NCBI RefSeq assembly: GCF_030386795.1
Contig: NZ_JANUQM010000018.1
Span: 62,001 to 126,000 of the forward strand
Origin: Streptomyces sp. S.PNR 29
GTDB lineage: Bacteria; Actinomycetota; Actinomycetes; Streptomycetales; Streptomycetaceae
Direction of reading: 5' to 3'
Length of the DNA: 64,000 nt
Under the pieces are notes generated by a model. It was given only the letters and a program-made list of their open reading frames with translations. It was not told where the DNA came from and searched no databases. This document shows positions 53,118-62,220 of this stretch, piece after piece. Within the stretch, counting starts at the first letter, position 1. Every line of letters starts with the position of its first letter. The translations under genes and the position numbers were made by a program.

Positions 53118-53972
53118 TCAGCCCAGGCACAGCACCAGAACGCAGACCTGCGCCGGTGCGGTCGCCGCCGGGGTGGGGCTGGACTCGCCCGTGCCCGAAG
53201 AGGTTCCCGAGGACGTTCCCGAGGAGGTGTCGTTGCCGGCGGCGGCCGGCGGCGGGGACGTCTGCTGGGTCGTCGTCGTACCCGAATCGGTGCCGGAACC
53301 GGTGCCGGTGCCGCTGCCGCTGGTACCGGTGCGGGCGGAGGACTGTCCGCCGGCCGTGGTCCGGGACGGTGCGGTGGGGGTCGTCGTGGGGCGAGGTGTG
53401 GCGGCGGTGTCCGTGTGCGTGTCCGGGGATGTGGCCGCGTGCCCGCGGCGCCGGGTGTCCGCCCCGGGTGACCGGGCGGGGTGCGTGGGGGTGGACCAGT
53501 CGGCGTCCTGGCGGGCCGACGTCGGGTGGGTGCGCTGCTCCGTGGGACGTTCCGCGGAGCCCATGCCCGTGACGTCCGGTGCCGAGGAGGCCTGGGTCCG
53601 GTCGGGCGAGTGACGGTCCAGGGAGGCGAACGTCAGGCCGCCGCCGACGAGGGCGACGGCGGTCGCCACCACGGCCCGGCGCTGGTTCTTCTTCCAGCGG
53701 GCCCGCTGGCGGCGCCGCGCCGCACGCCCCTCCGGCGCGGGGAGGGCGCTCGCCTCGTGCGCGGACGGGCCGGTCCGCGGGGTCTCGTCCGGGTCCGTCG
53801 CCGGGGGCTCCCAGGCCGGCGCCCCAGCGGTCGCCGCCGTACCCGTCATGGCCCGGCCCGGAACGGCGTGGCCGTCGACGACGCCCGGGGCGATGTCGGG
53901 AGCGTAGGCACCGCACCCCGGGCACACCAGGGCGCCGTTGAGGTGCCGACGACACGTGGAGCAGTAATCCAT
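53118..53972 (-). CDS. Zinc-ribbon membrane protein with Ser/Thr-rich outer tail
   Basis: A 284-aa protein. CSTC at 4-7 and CPGC at 17-20 make an N-terminal zinc ribbon; one membrane helix (RAVVATAVALVGGGLTFASL, about 100-120) follows; then a long Ser/Thr/Gly/Pro-rich outer tail with GTGSGTGSGT-type repeats, ending in a hydrophobic VCVLVLCLG. This is a Streptomyces family of unknown function. AGGAAG precedes the ATG by 7 nt. Divergent from the lysyl-oxidase-like gene. Confidence 0.77.
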   Translation of the reverse strand: MDYCSTCRRHLNGALVCPGCGAYAPDIAPGVVDGHAVPGRAMTGTAATAGAPAWEPPATDPDETPRTGPSAHEASALPAPEGRAARRRQRARWKKNQRRAVVATAVALVGGGLTFASLDRHSPDRTQASSAPDVTGMGSAERPTEQRTHPTSARQDADWSTPTHPARSPGADTRRRGHAATSPDTHTDTAATPRPTTTPTAPSRTTAGGQSSARTGTSGSGTGTGSGTDSGTTTTQQTSPPPAAAGNDTSSGTSSGTSSGTGESSPTPAATAPAQVCVLVLCLG

Positions 53973-54211
53973 CTGTTGTCTTCCTGGTGTTGACAACGCA
54001 CAGGGGAGCGATTGGCGAGAACGGTAGCGAGGCTTTCGCAAGACCGTGTGCGTGCCTTGTGACACTCCTGCGGGGATTCTCGGGGGAGGTCCGGTTGCCG
54101 TTCTGCTCTCCTTCCTCTCTTTTCTTCCGTGCGAGACAACCTCGACAGCGCTTTCACCAATCTCACAGGTTGCTCACAGACCTGACCATGGCACTCGAAG
54201 ACGAGGAACCG

Positions 54212-55936
54212 ATGAGACCGATGACCAGTCAGGAAAAAAGCAGCCGCTTACACCGGGCGGCGCTCGCGGCGGGAGCCGCGCTCACCGTCGTCGTCACCGT
54301 GTCCGGAGCCGCACCGGGCGCCGGGGCGGCCCAGGCGAAAGCGTCCGCCGGAAAGCCGAAGCTGAAGCTGGTGGCCGCGTCGAACTCCGTGACCCTCGAC
54401 CGCTGGAAGGACGAGCCCGGCGTCCAGCTGGATCTCGGCACGTACCTCACGGTCGACGACGCGCCCCTGGAGTTCAAGGTGACCAGGAAGTCCTACAAGG
54501 ACCCTGTCGTCGCCCAGCAGATCCTCCGCGACGGCAAGGGCACCCGCGCCAAGACCCTGCCCGCCGGTCTGGTGAAGGACTTCTCCGGCCTGACCGGCTT
54601 CCTCGACGTGTCCATCACGAACGCGGCCGGTGAGGAGGTGGCGAAGACCAGCCAGGCGTTCTGCCCGAACAACGCCTCCGGACGGCTCCGCCCGGACGCC
54701 CCGGCGACCTCGCACTATCCGCAGAGCTGCCCCACCAACCCCTTCACCCTGGGCTCGGTGTGGGGAGTCGAGAAGGGCTGGGCGGCCAACACCAGCAACG
54801 TCGACTACAGCTACCAGCCGGTGGACCTGCCGGCGGGCGAGTACACGGCCAAGGTGTCGGTGGCCAAGAAGTACCGCGACCTGTTCACCATTCCCGACGA
54901 CCGGCCGACCATCAAGGTGACGGTGCGGGAGCGCGACTGGGACGAGGGCGGCGCGGGCCTGGCCGCCCGGCGGTCCTCCACCCGGCACGCCGGCGGCCAC
55001 GGCGGCCACGGCGGGCACTCCGGCCACCAGGCCGCCGGGCAGGGAGCGCACTCCTCCCACCACTACGGCCCCCGAGGCGCCGACGTCCCCGTCCCGCCCG
55101 CCTTCCCCCACGCGCTCGCCGACCGCGGCATGACCCCGCACCTCGGTGACGGCCCCGGGCACACCGACGGCTCCCGCGTCGCGCCCGCGCTGAAGCCCGC
55201 CGCCAAGCGGCCCACCGGCAAGGCGGGCGCCCCGGCGAACACCCCCAAGCCCGACCTGCGGTCGCTGCCCGCCTGGGACATCGCCATCACCGACGGCGAG
55301 GACGGGGACGTACCGGGCAAGGACTACCTCGCCTTCAGCGCGAACGTCTGGAACGCGGGCCCCGCGCCGCTCGTCGTGGACGGCTTCCGCAGCCCCGGCA
55401 AGGACCTGATGGACGCGTACCAGTACTTCTACGACGCGAAGGGCAAGCAGGTCGGGTACACGCCCACCGGAACCATGGAGTGGGACCCGCGGGAGGGCCA
55501 CGAGCACTGGCACTTCACGGACTTCGCCAGCTACCGCCTGCTGAGCGAGGACCAGACCAAGGAGGTGCGCAGCGGCAAGGAGGCGTTCTGCCTGGCCAAC
55601 ACCGACGCCATCGACTACACGGTGAAGAACGCCAACTGGCACCCGGAGAACACCGACCTGTCGACCGCGTGCGGTCAGCAGAACTCGATCTCCGTCCGCG
55701 AGGTCCTCGACGTCGGCTCCGGTGACACGTACACCCAGTACCGTCCCGGCCAGTCCTTCGACATCACCGACCTGCCCAACGGCACGTACTACATCCAGGT
55801 GATCGCCAACCCGGAGAAGCGGCTCCAGGAGACGAACACCGACAACAACGTCGCCCTGCGCAAGGTCGTCCTGGGCGGTGAGCCGGGTGCCCGGACCGTG
55901 ACCGTCCCGCCGCACGAGCTGATCGACGCGAAGTAA
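54212..55936 (+). CDS. Secreted lysyl-oxidase-like protein with His-rich linker
   Basis: A 574-aa exported protein. Sec signal at 1-40. Two parts: residues about 45-265, a domain with a Cys pair (AFCPNN ... SCPTNPF), and a C-terminal lysyl oxidase (PF01186-like) domain about 350-560. The latter has the copper motif GHEHWHFTDFASYRL and downstream WHPENTDLSTACGQQNSISV and GTYYIQVIANPEKRLQETN. Copper amine oxidases of this type oxidise peptidyl lysine. The linker is His/Gly-rich (GGHGGHGGHSGHQ ... HSSHHYGP), which could collect copper. Start 54212 follows GAGGA; an ATG eight codons earlier lacks one. Confidence 0.87.
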   Translation: MRPMTSQEKSSRLHRAALAAGAALTVVVTVSGAAPGAGAAQAKASAGKPKLKLVAASNSVTLDRWKDEPGVQLDLGTYLTVDDAPLEFKVTRKSYKDPVVAQQILRDGKGTRAKTLPAGLVKDFSGLTGFLDVSITNAAGEEVAKTSQAFCPNNASGRLRPDAPATSHYPQSCPTNPFTLGSVWGVEKGWAANTSNVDYSYQPVDLPAGEYTAKVSVAKKYRDLFTIPDDRPTIKVTVRERDWDEGGAGLAARRSSTRHAGGHGGHGGHSGHQAAGQGAHSSHHYGPRGADVPVPPAFPHALADRGMTPHLGDGPGHTDGSRVAPALKPAAKRPTGKAGAPANTPKPDLRSLPAWDIAITDGEDGDVPGKDYLAFSANVWNAGPAPLVVDGFRSPGKDLMDAYQYFYDAKGKQVGYTPTGTMEWDPREGHEHWHFTDFASYRLLSEDQTKEVRSGKEAFCLANTDAIDYTVKNANWHPENTDLSTACGQQNSISVREVLDVGSGDTYTQYRPGQSFDITDLPNGTYYIQVIANPEKRLQETNTDNNVALRKVVLGGEPGARTVTVPPHELIDAK

Positions 55937-55966
55937 GGAGCCCCGCACCGACGGGGTGGAGACCAC

Positions 55967-56000
55967 GCCATCCCCGGGCCCGCGCGGGCCCGGGGATGGC
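55967..56000. terminator. 34-bp perfect palindrome, bidirectional terminator
   Basis: GCCATCCCCGGGCCCGC is followed directly by its exact complement, giving a 17-bp inverted repeat without mismatch. It sits between the convergent lysyl-oxidase-like and LuxR genes. Confidence 0.87.
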
Positions 56001-56030
56001 TGTCCGCTGCTCAGGCGTGCGGGGACCCGG

Positions 56031-56741
56031 TCACCCGGCCCGAAGGGGATCGGCGTCGAGCCCTCGTGTCAACTGCCCGGACGCCACAGCCCCGGGCGTG
56101 GCCACGAGGTGCTCGCGTACGGCGATGGCCGCCGCCTGTGTGCGGTTGGGGCAGTTCATCTTGGCGAGGATGTTGGCCACCAGCCGCTTCACGCCGTGCT
56201 CCGAGATCCTGAGCCGGCGCGCGATCAGTTTGTTGCTGAGTCCCTCCACCAGGAGCAGCAGCGTCTCCCGTTCGCGGGGGGTGAGCGCGGCGATGCGCTC
56301 GCGGTGGCTGACGGACGAGGCCGCGGGCCGTTTGAGCAGGGCGTGCGAGAAGGCGAGCGGCATGGGGAAGCCGCCGGTGCGCACCTGGGCCAGCGCCAGG
56401 GTGAGGCTGTCGGAGGTCAGCTCGTGTTTCAGCAGGATGCCGTGGGCCGTGACGCCGCGGACGGAGTCGGGGTCGGAGGCCATACGGTCGTCCAGGAGGA
56501 GCAGCACCTTCGCGCCCGCCGCGCTCGCGCGGCCCGCGGTCTCGCGGGCCCACTCCTCGCGGGGGCAGGACAGCAGCAGGATGTCCACATCCGCGAAGTC
56601 GATGGCGGCGGCCGCGTGCGGCTCGTACGCGTAGTCGTGGACGGACGCGATGCCGGGTGTCTGCGCGAGGAGGCTGCGGACCCCCATGCGGAGCACTTCG
56701 CTTCGGGTGAGTAATGCCACGCGGTGAGCGGCTGTGAGCAT
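56031..56741 (-). CDS. LuxR-family regulator with degenerate receiver
   Basis: A 236-aa protein laid out like a NarL-type response regulator. The N-terminal receiver-like domain (RVALLTRSEVLRMGVRSLL ... DVDILLLSCPREEW) has Ser-Cys-Pro where the phosphorylated Asp and following residues should be, so it is probably not controlled by a histidine kinase. The C-terminal LuxR HTH is intact (LTPRERETLLLLVEGLSNKLIARRL ... ISEHGVKRLVANILAKM). GGGGGGA precedes ATG 56741. It may respond to a ligand or be constitutive. Confidence 0.88.
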   Translation of the reverse strand: MLTAAHRVALLTRSEVLRMGVRSLLAQTPGIASVHDYAYEPHAAAAIDFADVDILLLSCPREEWARETAGRASAAGAKVLLLLDDRMASDPDSVRGVTAHGILLKHELTSDSLTLALAQVRTGGFPMPLAFSHALLKRPAASSVSHRERIAALTPRERETLLLLVEGLSNKLIARRLRISEHGVKRLVANILAKMNCPNRTQAAAIAVREHLVATPGAVASGQLTRGLDADPLRAG

Positions 56742-57153
56742 GCTGCGTCCCCCCTGGAACATCGACGCCCTGGTCGGCCGGACGGTCGACGCTGACCGTG
56801 CAACAGCGGTGGCTCGGACCGAGTGGGCGGGCCGGCGAACTCGTAGCGCGCCGGAAATCAGTGTGACGTCGAGGAGGGGGGCGCGCAAGCGCTTTCTGTC
56901 CGAGAGCCGCCTTGATCTGTCCGGGGATCGTGTGTGAGGGGTCGCCCACCGTTGCGAAAAGCCCGGGCCACGGGCGTGCGGCGCGGTGTCCGGCGGGGGC
57001 TGATGCCGGGGGCGAGGTGGTGGGAGGTCGGGGGCCGGGGTGGTGGGGAGGCGGGGGCCAGGGGCTGCGGGCATCGCGGGGAGTTGGGGGGGGACCATCA
57101 CGTGTCCGCAGCCGTGGGAACCGCGCCCCACCCGGCTCAGGTGAAAGGACCCC
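56742..57153. other. 412-bp intergenic region without gene
   Basis: Very G-rich on the plus strand from 57000 to 57115. It must hold the LuxR promoter on the minus strand. No reading frame with a ribosome binding site, and no obvious operator, was found. Confidence 0.5.
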
Positions 57154-58680
57154 TCAGCCCAGTACCCCGTCCACCCGGCGCGGAATGCCCAGCGGATTGG
57201 CCTCGCGGAGCTCCGGCGGCAGCAGGGTGTCGGGTACGGACTGGTAGCAGACGGGGCGGAGGAACCGGCGGATGGCGGCGGCGCCGACCGAGGTGTGCTC
57301 GGCGGAGGTCGTGGCGGGGTAGGGCCCGCCGTGGTGTGTGGCCCAGCCGACGACGACGCCCGTGGTGAACCCGTTCCAGACGATCCGGCCGCAGGTGCGG
57401 CCGAGCCGGGCCAGCAGCCGCCCGGCCAGGTCCGACTCGCCGTCGGTGGAGTGGATCGCGGCGGACAGCTGACCGCCGAGCACCCCGGCCACCTCCTCCA
57501 GTTCGGAGACGTCCTGGTACTCGGCGACGACGGCGAACGGGCCGAAGCACTCCTCCAGGAGCGGGGAGTCTCCGGTCAGCAGACGCTTGGCGTCGACGGT
57601 GACCAGGGCCGGGCTCACCGTCCGCCCGTCGTCCCCGGCGGACCCGCCGACGGCGGCCGTGCGCACCCCGGGCAGCGTCGAGAGCCGCTCGACGCCCTGC
57701 TGGAACATCGCGCGGATGCCGTCGTTCAGCAGCCAGGAGGGAGCGAGCTCGGCCACCCCGCGGGCGACCTCCTCGCGCAGCGCCGCCCCGTCGTCACCGG
57801 CGGGGACGAGCAGCAGGCCCGGCTTGGTGCACACCTGGCCGTGCCCGAAGGAGAAGGACTGCACGAAGCCCCGGCCGACGGCCTCCGCCCGCTGCCGTGC
57901 CGCACCGGGCGTGACGAGGATCGGGTTGAGGCTGCTCAGCTCGCCGTGGAAGGGGATCGGCTCGGGCCGCGAGGCGGCCAGGTCGTGCAGATGCCGCCCG
58001 CCCGTGAGAGAGCCGGTGAAGGCGACGGCCCGGATGCGCGGGTCGAGGACCAGCTCCCGGCCCGCCTCGAAACCCCAGACCAGCCCCAGCGTGCCCACCG
58101 GTGCGCCCACCGCCGCCACGGCTCTGGTCGCCGCCCGGAACGCCGCCAGGGAGGTGGCCGGGTGGGAGGGATGGGCCTTGACGACGACGGGGCAGCCCGC
58201 GGCCAGGGCCGACGCGGTGTCGCCGCCCGCGACGGAGAACGCCAGGGGGAAGTTGCTGGAGCCGAAGACGGCGACCGGGCCGAAGGACAGCAGCACGCGC
58301 CGCATGTCCGGCCGCTCCGGGCCGGCCGGGCTCGCCGCGGCGGCGTGGTCGATCACCGCGTCGAGGTACGAGCCCTCCCGCAGCACCTCGGCGAAGAAGC
58401 GCAACTGACCGCAGGTACGGGCGAGTTCGCCGCGCAACCGGTCCGCGCCGAGCGCGGTCTCCCGGTCGGCGACACCCACCAGTGCCTCACCGTCCGACTG
58501 CAATTCGGCCGCGATCGCCTCCAGCAGCTCCGCCCGCCCGGCCGGCCCCATCCGGTCCAGTCCGGCCGTGGCCTCGGCGGCGACCGCGCACACCCGCGAG
58601 ACCTCCGCGGCGTCGGAGTCCGACGCGACCATCTCCACCGTCAGCCCGGTACGCGGGTCCATGGAGTAGACCTCACTCAT
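57154..58680 (-). CDS. Aldehyde dehydrogenase, 2-oxoglutarate-semialdehyde type
   Basis: A 508-aa NADP-dependent dehydrogenase close to the ketoglutaric semialdehyde dehydrogenases that finish pentose, hydroxyproline and glucarate degradation. Features: FGSSNFPLAFSVAGGDTASALAAGCPVVVKAHPSHP (first half of the cofactor fold, split here by function), FTGSLTGGR, catalytic Glu in FHGELSSLNP and catalytic Cys in GQVCTKPG. ATG 58680 follows GGGAAG by 7 nt. No pathway partners adjoin it, so the substrate is unproven. Divergent from the amine oxidase; palindromes lie between. Confidence 0.9.
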   Translation of the reverse strand: MSEVYSMDPRTGLTVEMVASDSDAAEVSRVCAVAAEATAGLDRMGPAGRAELLEAIAAELQSDGEALVGVADRETALGADRLRGELARTCGQLRFFAEVLREGSYLDAVIDHAAAASPAGPERPDMRRVLLSFGPVAVFGSSNFPLAFSVAGGDTASALAAGCPVVVKAHPSHPATSLAAFRAATRAVAAVGAPVGTLGLVWGFEAGRELVLDPRIRAVAFTGSLTGGRHLHDLAASRPEPIPFHGELSSLNPILVTPGAARQRAEAVGRGFVQSFSFGHGQVCTKPGLLLVPAGDDGAALREEVARGVAELAPSWLLNDGIRAMFQQGVERLSTLPGVRTAAVGGSAGDDGRTVSPALVTVDAKRLLTGDSPLLEECFGPFAVVAEYQDVSELEEVAGVLGGQLSAAIHSTDGESDLAGRLLARLGRTCGRIVWNGFTTGVVVGWATHHGGPYPATTSAEHTSVGAAAIRRFLRPVCYQSVPDTLLPPELREANPLGIPRRVDGVLG

Positions 58681-58808
58681 CGCCGCTTCCCTCTCTCGTG
58701 TCCGCTCTCGTGCCGCACGCCGCCTGAGTGGTCTCGGTCGACTCGGCCTCCCCCGAGCCTCATGGAGCGGACCGCGTTCGGGGAGATCCGCCCGACCGCT
58801 CCGTCGGA

Positions 58809-58838
58809 GTAGCCGGTCGGCTACTGCCCGATCGGGCA
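58809..58838. promoter_or_regulatory. Paired palindromes between divergent dehydrogenase and amine oxidase
   Basis: Two perfect inverted repeats abut: GTAGCCGGTCGGCTAC (58809-58824, 6-bp arms plus centre) and TGCCCGATCGGGCA (58825-58838). Position in the divergent promoter region suggests an operator for a dimeric regulator; they could also form RNA hairpins. Confidence 0.55.
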
Positions 58839-58931
58839 CGCCGGGCGAGCGGTCGGGCGGCCATTCCGTGTGCCCGCCGGGCCACGGAGGCTTTCTGCCG
58901 TCACACAGCGACACATGAGTTGGAGGCGGCT

Positions 58932-60527
58932 GTGGCGGATTCGTACGGCAGCAGACGCAGCTTTCTGCGGTCGGTGGGCGCCCTGGGCGGCGCCGGGGCA
59001 CTGTGGGCGACGATGGGTGCCCTCGGTCTCGCGCCCGACGCCCGGGCCGCCGGGTCCCCCTCGGCGTATGTGCCGCCGCGCGCGGGCGATTTCACCGGGG
59101 GACGCCGTCCGGCACGTGTGGTGATCCTGGGCGCGGGCGTGGCGGGCCTGACGACGGCGTACGAACTGGGCAAGGCGGGCTACGACTGCCGGATCCTGGA
59201 GGCCAAGTCCCGCCCGGGCGGCCGTAACTGGACGGTGCGCGGGGGTACCCGGGAGCGGGAGTCCGGCGGCGTCACGCAGCGCGCGCGGTTCGCCTCGGGG
59301 CAGTACCTGAACGCGGGCCCCGCGCGTATCGCGCAGCACATGATCACGCTCGACTACTGCCGTGAACTCGGCGTGGCCATCGAGCCGTTCGCCAACAAGA
59401 ACGCCGACGCCTACGTCTATCTGGACAAGATCGGAACGCCGCTGCGGCACCGCACCGTGCAGGCCGACACCTACGGTTACGTGTCGGAGCTGCTGGCGAA
59501 GGCGGCCGACCGCGGCGCGCTCGACAAGGAGCTGTCCGCCGAGGACCGTGAGCGGCTGCTGACGTTCGTCGAGGACTTCGGTCAGATCGGCGGACGCGAG
59601 GACGGCTGGGCGTACCGCGGCGGTACGCGGCGCGGTTACCGCACGCCTCCCGGGGCCGCCGGCGACACCGGCGAGCGCTACGGAGCGCCGCCGTCGCTGG
59701 AGGACGTCTTCGCCCGGGCCAGTGGCCGGTACATCTCGTTCGAGTTCGACTACGACCAGGCGATGATGATGTTCCAGCCGGTGGGCGGCATGGACCGCAT
59801 CGTGCGGGCCTTCGTGGACCGGATCGGCGAACGGCGCATCACCTACGGGGCCGTGGCCGGGGAGATCCGCGACCGCGGCACGGGCGTCGAGGTGCGCTAC
59901 AAGGGCGCGGACGGCCGGGAGCACGTCGAGCGGGCCGACTTCTGCGTGGCCGCGCTGCCGCCGCACGTGCTGGCGCGGACCGCGCACAACCTCGGGGCCG
60001 GGGTGGGCTCGGCGCTGCGGGTGCCGCGCCCGCTCGCGGTCGGCAAGCTGGGCCTGGAGTACCGGCGCCGGTGGTGGGAGGAGGACCACCGTATCTACGG
60101 CGGCATCACCGAGACGGACCTGCCGCTCACCCACGTCTGGTACCCCTCCCACGGTTTCCACTCCGAGCGCGGGATCGTGGTCGGCTACTACCACTACCGC
60201 GACGACGCCGTGGCGTTCGGCCAGCTGCCGCCCGCCGAGCGCATCCGGCGGGCCGTCGCCCTGGGGGAGCGCATCCACGGCCCCGCCTACCGGCGCGAGC
60301 TCGACTCCGGCTTCGCCGTGGCCTGGCACCGGATCGAGCACATCGAGGCCGGCTGGATCGAGTGGCCGGAGAACTCGGGCGCCGCGTACGAGCTGCTCAA
60401 CCAGCCCTCGGGCCGGGTCTATCTGGCCGGTGACTGGCTCACCCAGTACATCGGCTGGCAGGCCGGGGCCATCAGTTCCGCCCGCCGCGCGGTGTCGCTG
60501 CTGCACGCACGGGCCGTGGGCGCATGA
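58932..60527 (+). CDS. Tat-exported flavin monoamine/L-amino acid oxidase
   Basis: A 531-aa FAD enzyme of the amine oxidase family. Tat signal: twin Arg at 8-9 in SRRSFL with an Ala/Gly-rich helix ending near DARAA. The FAD-binding motif is VVILGAGVAGLTTAYELGKAG (split around the glycines at 67, 69 and 72) and then EAKSRPGGR; the C-terminal GRVYLAGDWLTQYIGWQAGAI is the second FAD contact. It would oxidise amines or amino acids outside the cell, releasing peroxide. GTG 58932 follows GGAGG; earlier codons lack a site. Confidence 0.92.
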   Translation: MADSYGSRRSFLRSVGALGGAGALWATMGALGLAPDARAAGSPSAYVPPRAGDFTGGRRPARVVILGAGVAGLTTAYELGKAGYDCRILEAKSRPGGRNWTVRGGTRERESGGVTQRARFASGQYLNAGPARIAQHMITLDYCRELGVAIEPFANKNADAYVYLDKIGTPLRHRTVQADTYGYVSELLAKAADRGALDKELSAEDRERLLTFVEDFGQIGGREDGWAYRGGTRRGYRTPPGAAGDTGERYGAPPSLEDVFARASGRYISFEFDYDQAMMMFQPVGGMDRIVRAFVDRIGERRITYGAVAGEIRDRGTGVEVRYKGADGREHVERADFCVAALPPHVLARTAHNLGAGVGSALRVPRPLAVGKLGLEYRRRWWEEDHRIYGGITETDLPLTHVWYPSHGFHSERGIVVGYYHYRDDAVAFGQLPPAERIRRAVALGERIHGPAYRRELDSGFAVAWHRIEHIEAGWIEWPENSGAAYELLNQPSGRVYLAGDWLTQYIGWQAGAISSARRAVSLLHARAVGA

Positions 60528-60853
60528 ACCGGCCATCCTTCGCCCGCCGGTGCATGGCGCGTTTCGGGTGCTGGTTGCGGCGGGTCAACCGGCGCCTGGA
60601 GGAGCTTTACCAGTCCATGACATACCTTTGACCGGCCCGCCCGCTTTCCTGACGCCCCGTCATAGCTGCGAGGAGAGGGTCCGTTTTCGGCCACCGCGGG
60701 ATGGTCGCCGAGAAATCGAGGCCGGATCCATTCCCCTGGATCGTAGAATCCAAGAATCGTTCAACAATCCCTGGATTCCGCGGGTCCTGCCCTGCGCAGC
60801 ACAGCTGAACCACAGCCACGCTGATCCACACGTTTCGAAGGGACCCTCCTGTC
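60528..60853. other. 326-bp leader/promoter region of methionine operon
   Basis: No protein gene seen. It includes the operator-like cluster at 60725-60778 and, before that, a purine-rich stretch (GCGAGGAGAGGG, 60667) without following start. No SAM riboswitch core was recognised. Confidence 0.5.
60725..60778 (+). promoter_or_regulatory. Clustered inverted repeats, possible GntR-type operator
   Basis: GATCCA-N6-TGGATC (60725-60742), GAATCCA (60746-60752) with TGGATTC (60772-60778), and in the middle ATCGTTCAACAAT (60756-60768), a 13-bp near-palindrome of the kind bound by GntR/FadR-type repressors. The cluster lies 76 bp before the O-acetylhomoserine sulfhydrylase start. Confidence 0.5.
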
Positions 60854-62188
60854 GTGCTGACCAACGACGAAGAAGAGCTGTTCAACCAGCGCGGGTACTC
60901 CCGGCGCGAGTCGGCGACCATCCAGGGCGGCCGGCACGTCCGGATGGGTGTCAACCCGCCGCTCATCACGCCCATCTACATGACGGCCGCCTACGAGTTC
61001 CCGAACGCCGACATGGCGGCCGGGCTCTTCGGCCTCGAAGGCAACGGGCACGCCTACACACGGCTGGGCAACCCCACGCTCAACGTCCTGGAAGAGCGCA
61101 TGACCCAGATAGACGGCGGAGTCCAGGGCCTCGCCACCGCCTCGGGGCACGCGGCGGTGACGCTCGCGATCCTCAACCTCGTCGAGGCCGGCGACAACAT
61201 CGTCTCCTCCAACGAGCTCTTCGGCGGCATCTGGAGCCTGCTGGGAGCCACGCTGCGGCGGCTCGGAGTCGAGACCCGGTTCGTCAGCCCGGCCGACCCG
61301 AAGAACTTCGAGCGGGCGACCGACGACCGCACCCGGCTGTACTTCGGCGAGACCCTGCCCAACCCGCGGCTGAGGATCTTCCCCATCAGCGAGGTCGCCG
61401 AGATCGGTGAGCGCTACGGCATCCCGCTCATCATGGACAACACCCTCCAGCCCTTCACCTGCCGCCCGTTCGACCACGGCGCCGCCGTCTCGGTCTACTC
61501 GGGCACCAAGTACCTCGGCGGCCACGGCTCGGCGATCGGCGGCATCATCGTCGACAGCGGCACCTTCGACTGGGACAACTCCCCCCGCCACCCGCAGATG
61601 ACCCAGCCCGACCCCGCGTACGGCAACGTCGTGTGGGGCGAGGAGTGCAAGAAGGTCCCCGACACCCGCGGCCGCAGCAGCTACCTGTTCAAGGCCCGCG
61701 AGACCCTGCTGCGCGACCTCGGCCTGTGCATGAGCCCCTTCAACGCCTTCCTCATCCTCCAGGGCATCGAGACACTGCCGCTGCGCATGCCCGCGCACTC
61801 CGCGAACGCCCTCGCGGTCGCCGAGTTCCTCAACGAGCACCCCAAGGTCGAGCTGGTCCGTCACCCCAGCCTGGCCGAGGGCACCGAGGCCGAACAGGTC
61901 AAGCGGTACCTGGGCGGTGAGTACGGCCCGATGGTCATGGTCGAGCTGAAGGGCGGGCGCCAGGCCGGAGCCCGGTTCATCGAGGCGCTCAAGCTGTTCT
62001 CGCACGTCACCAACGTCGGCGACGTACGCTCCCTCGCCACCCACCCCGCCTCCACGACCCACGCCCACCTGCCCGAGAAGGACCTGCTCGGCGCCGGCAT
62101 CACCCAGGGCTCGGTCCGTCTCGCGGTCGGCCTGGAGCACGCGGACGACCTCGTCCACGACCTGGAGCAGGCGCTGGCCGCCGTATAG
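60854..62188 (+). CDS. O-acetylhomoserine sulfhydrylase / methionine gamma-lyase-like PLP enzyme
   Basis: A 444-aa Cys/Met-metabolism PLP enzyme. The PLP lysine lies in SVYSGTKYLGGHGSAIGG, with MDNTLQPF and YTRLGNPTLNVLEERM as other signatures and ATHPASTTHAHL near the end. With metX directly downstream it most likely converts O-acetyl-homoserine plus sulphide (or methanethiol) to homocysteine (or methionine), bypassing cystathionine. GTG 60854 follows AAGGGA. A gamma-lyase role cannot be excluded from sequence. Confidence 0.9.
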   Translation: MLTNDEEELFNQRGYSRRESATIQGGRHVRMGVNPPLITPIYMTAAYEFPNADMAAGLFGLEGNGHAYTRLGNPTLNVLEERMTQIDGGVQGLATASGHAAVTLAILNLVEAGDNIVSSNELFGGIWSLLGATLRRLGVETRFVSPADPKNFERATDDRTRLYFGETLPNPRLRIFPISEVAEIGERYGIPLIMDNTLQPFTCRPFDHGAAVSVYSGTKYLGGHGSAIGGIIVDSGTFDWDNSPRHPQMTQPDPAYGNVVWGEECKKVPDTRGRSSYLFKARETLLRDLGLCMSPFNAFLILQGIETLPLRMPAHSANALAVAEFLNEHPKVELVRHPSLAEGTEAEQVKRYLGGEYGPMVMVELKGGRQAGARFIEALKLFSHVTNVGDVRSLATHPASTTHAHLPEKDLLGAGITQGSVRLAVGLEHADDLVHDLEQALAAV

Positions 62189-62220
62189 CCGCAGCAGGAC
62201 CGACGACTGATCAGGGGGAG

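Noticed and set aside
60528..60853. SAM riboswitch before the methionine genes
   Set aside because: No SAM-I, SAM-II or SAM-IV core could be recognised by eye. A covariance-model search would settle it.
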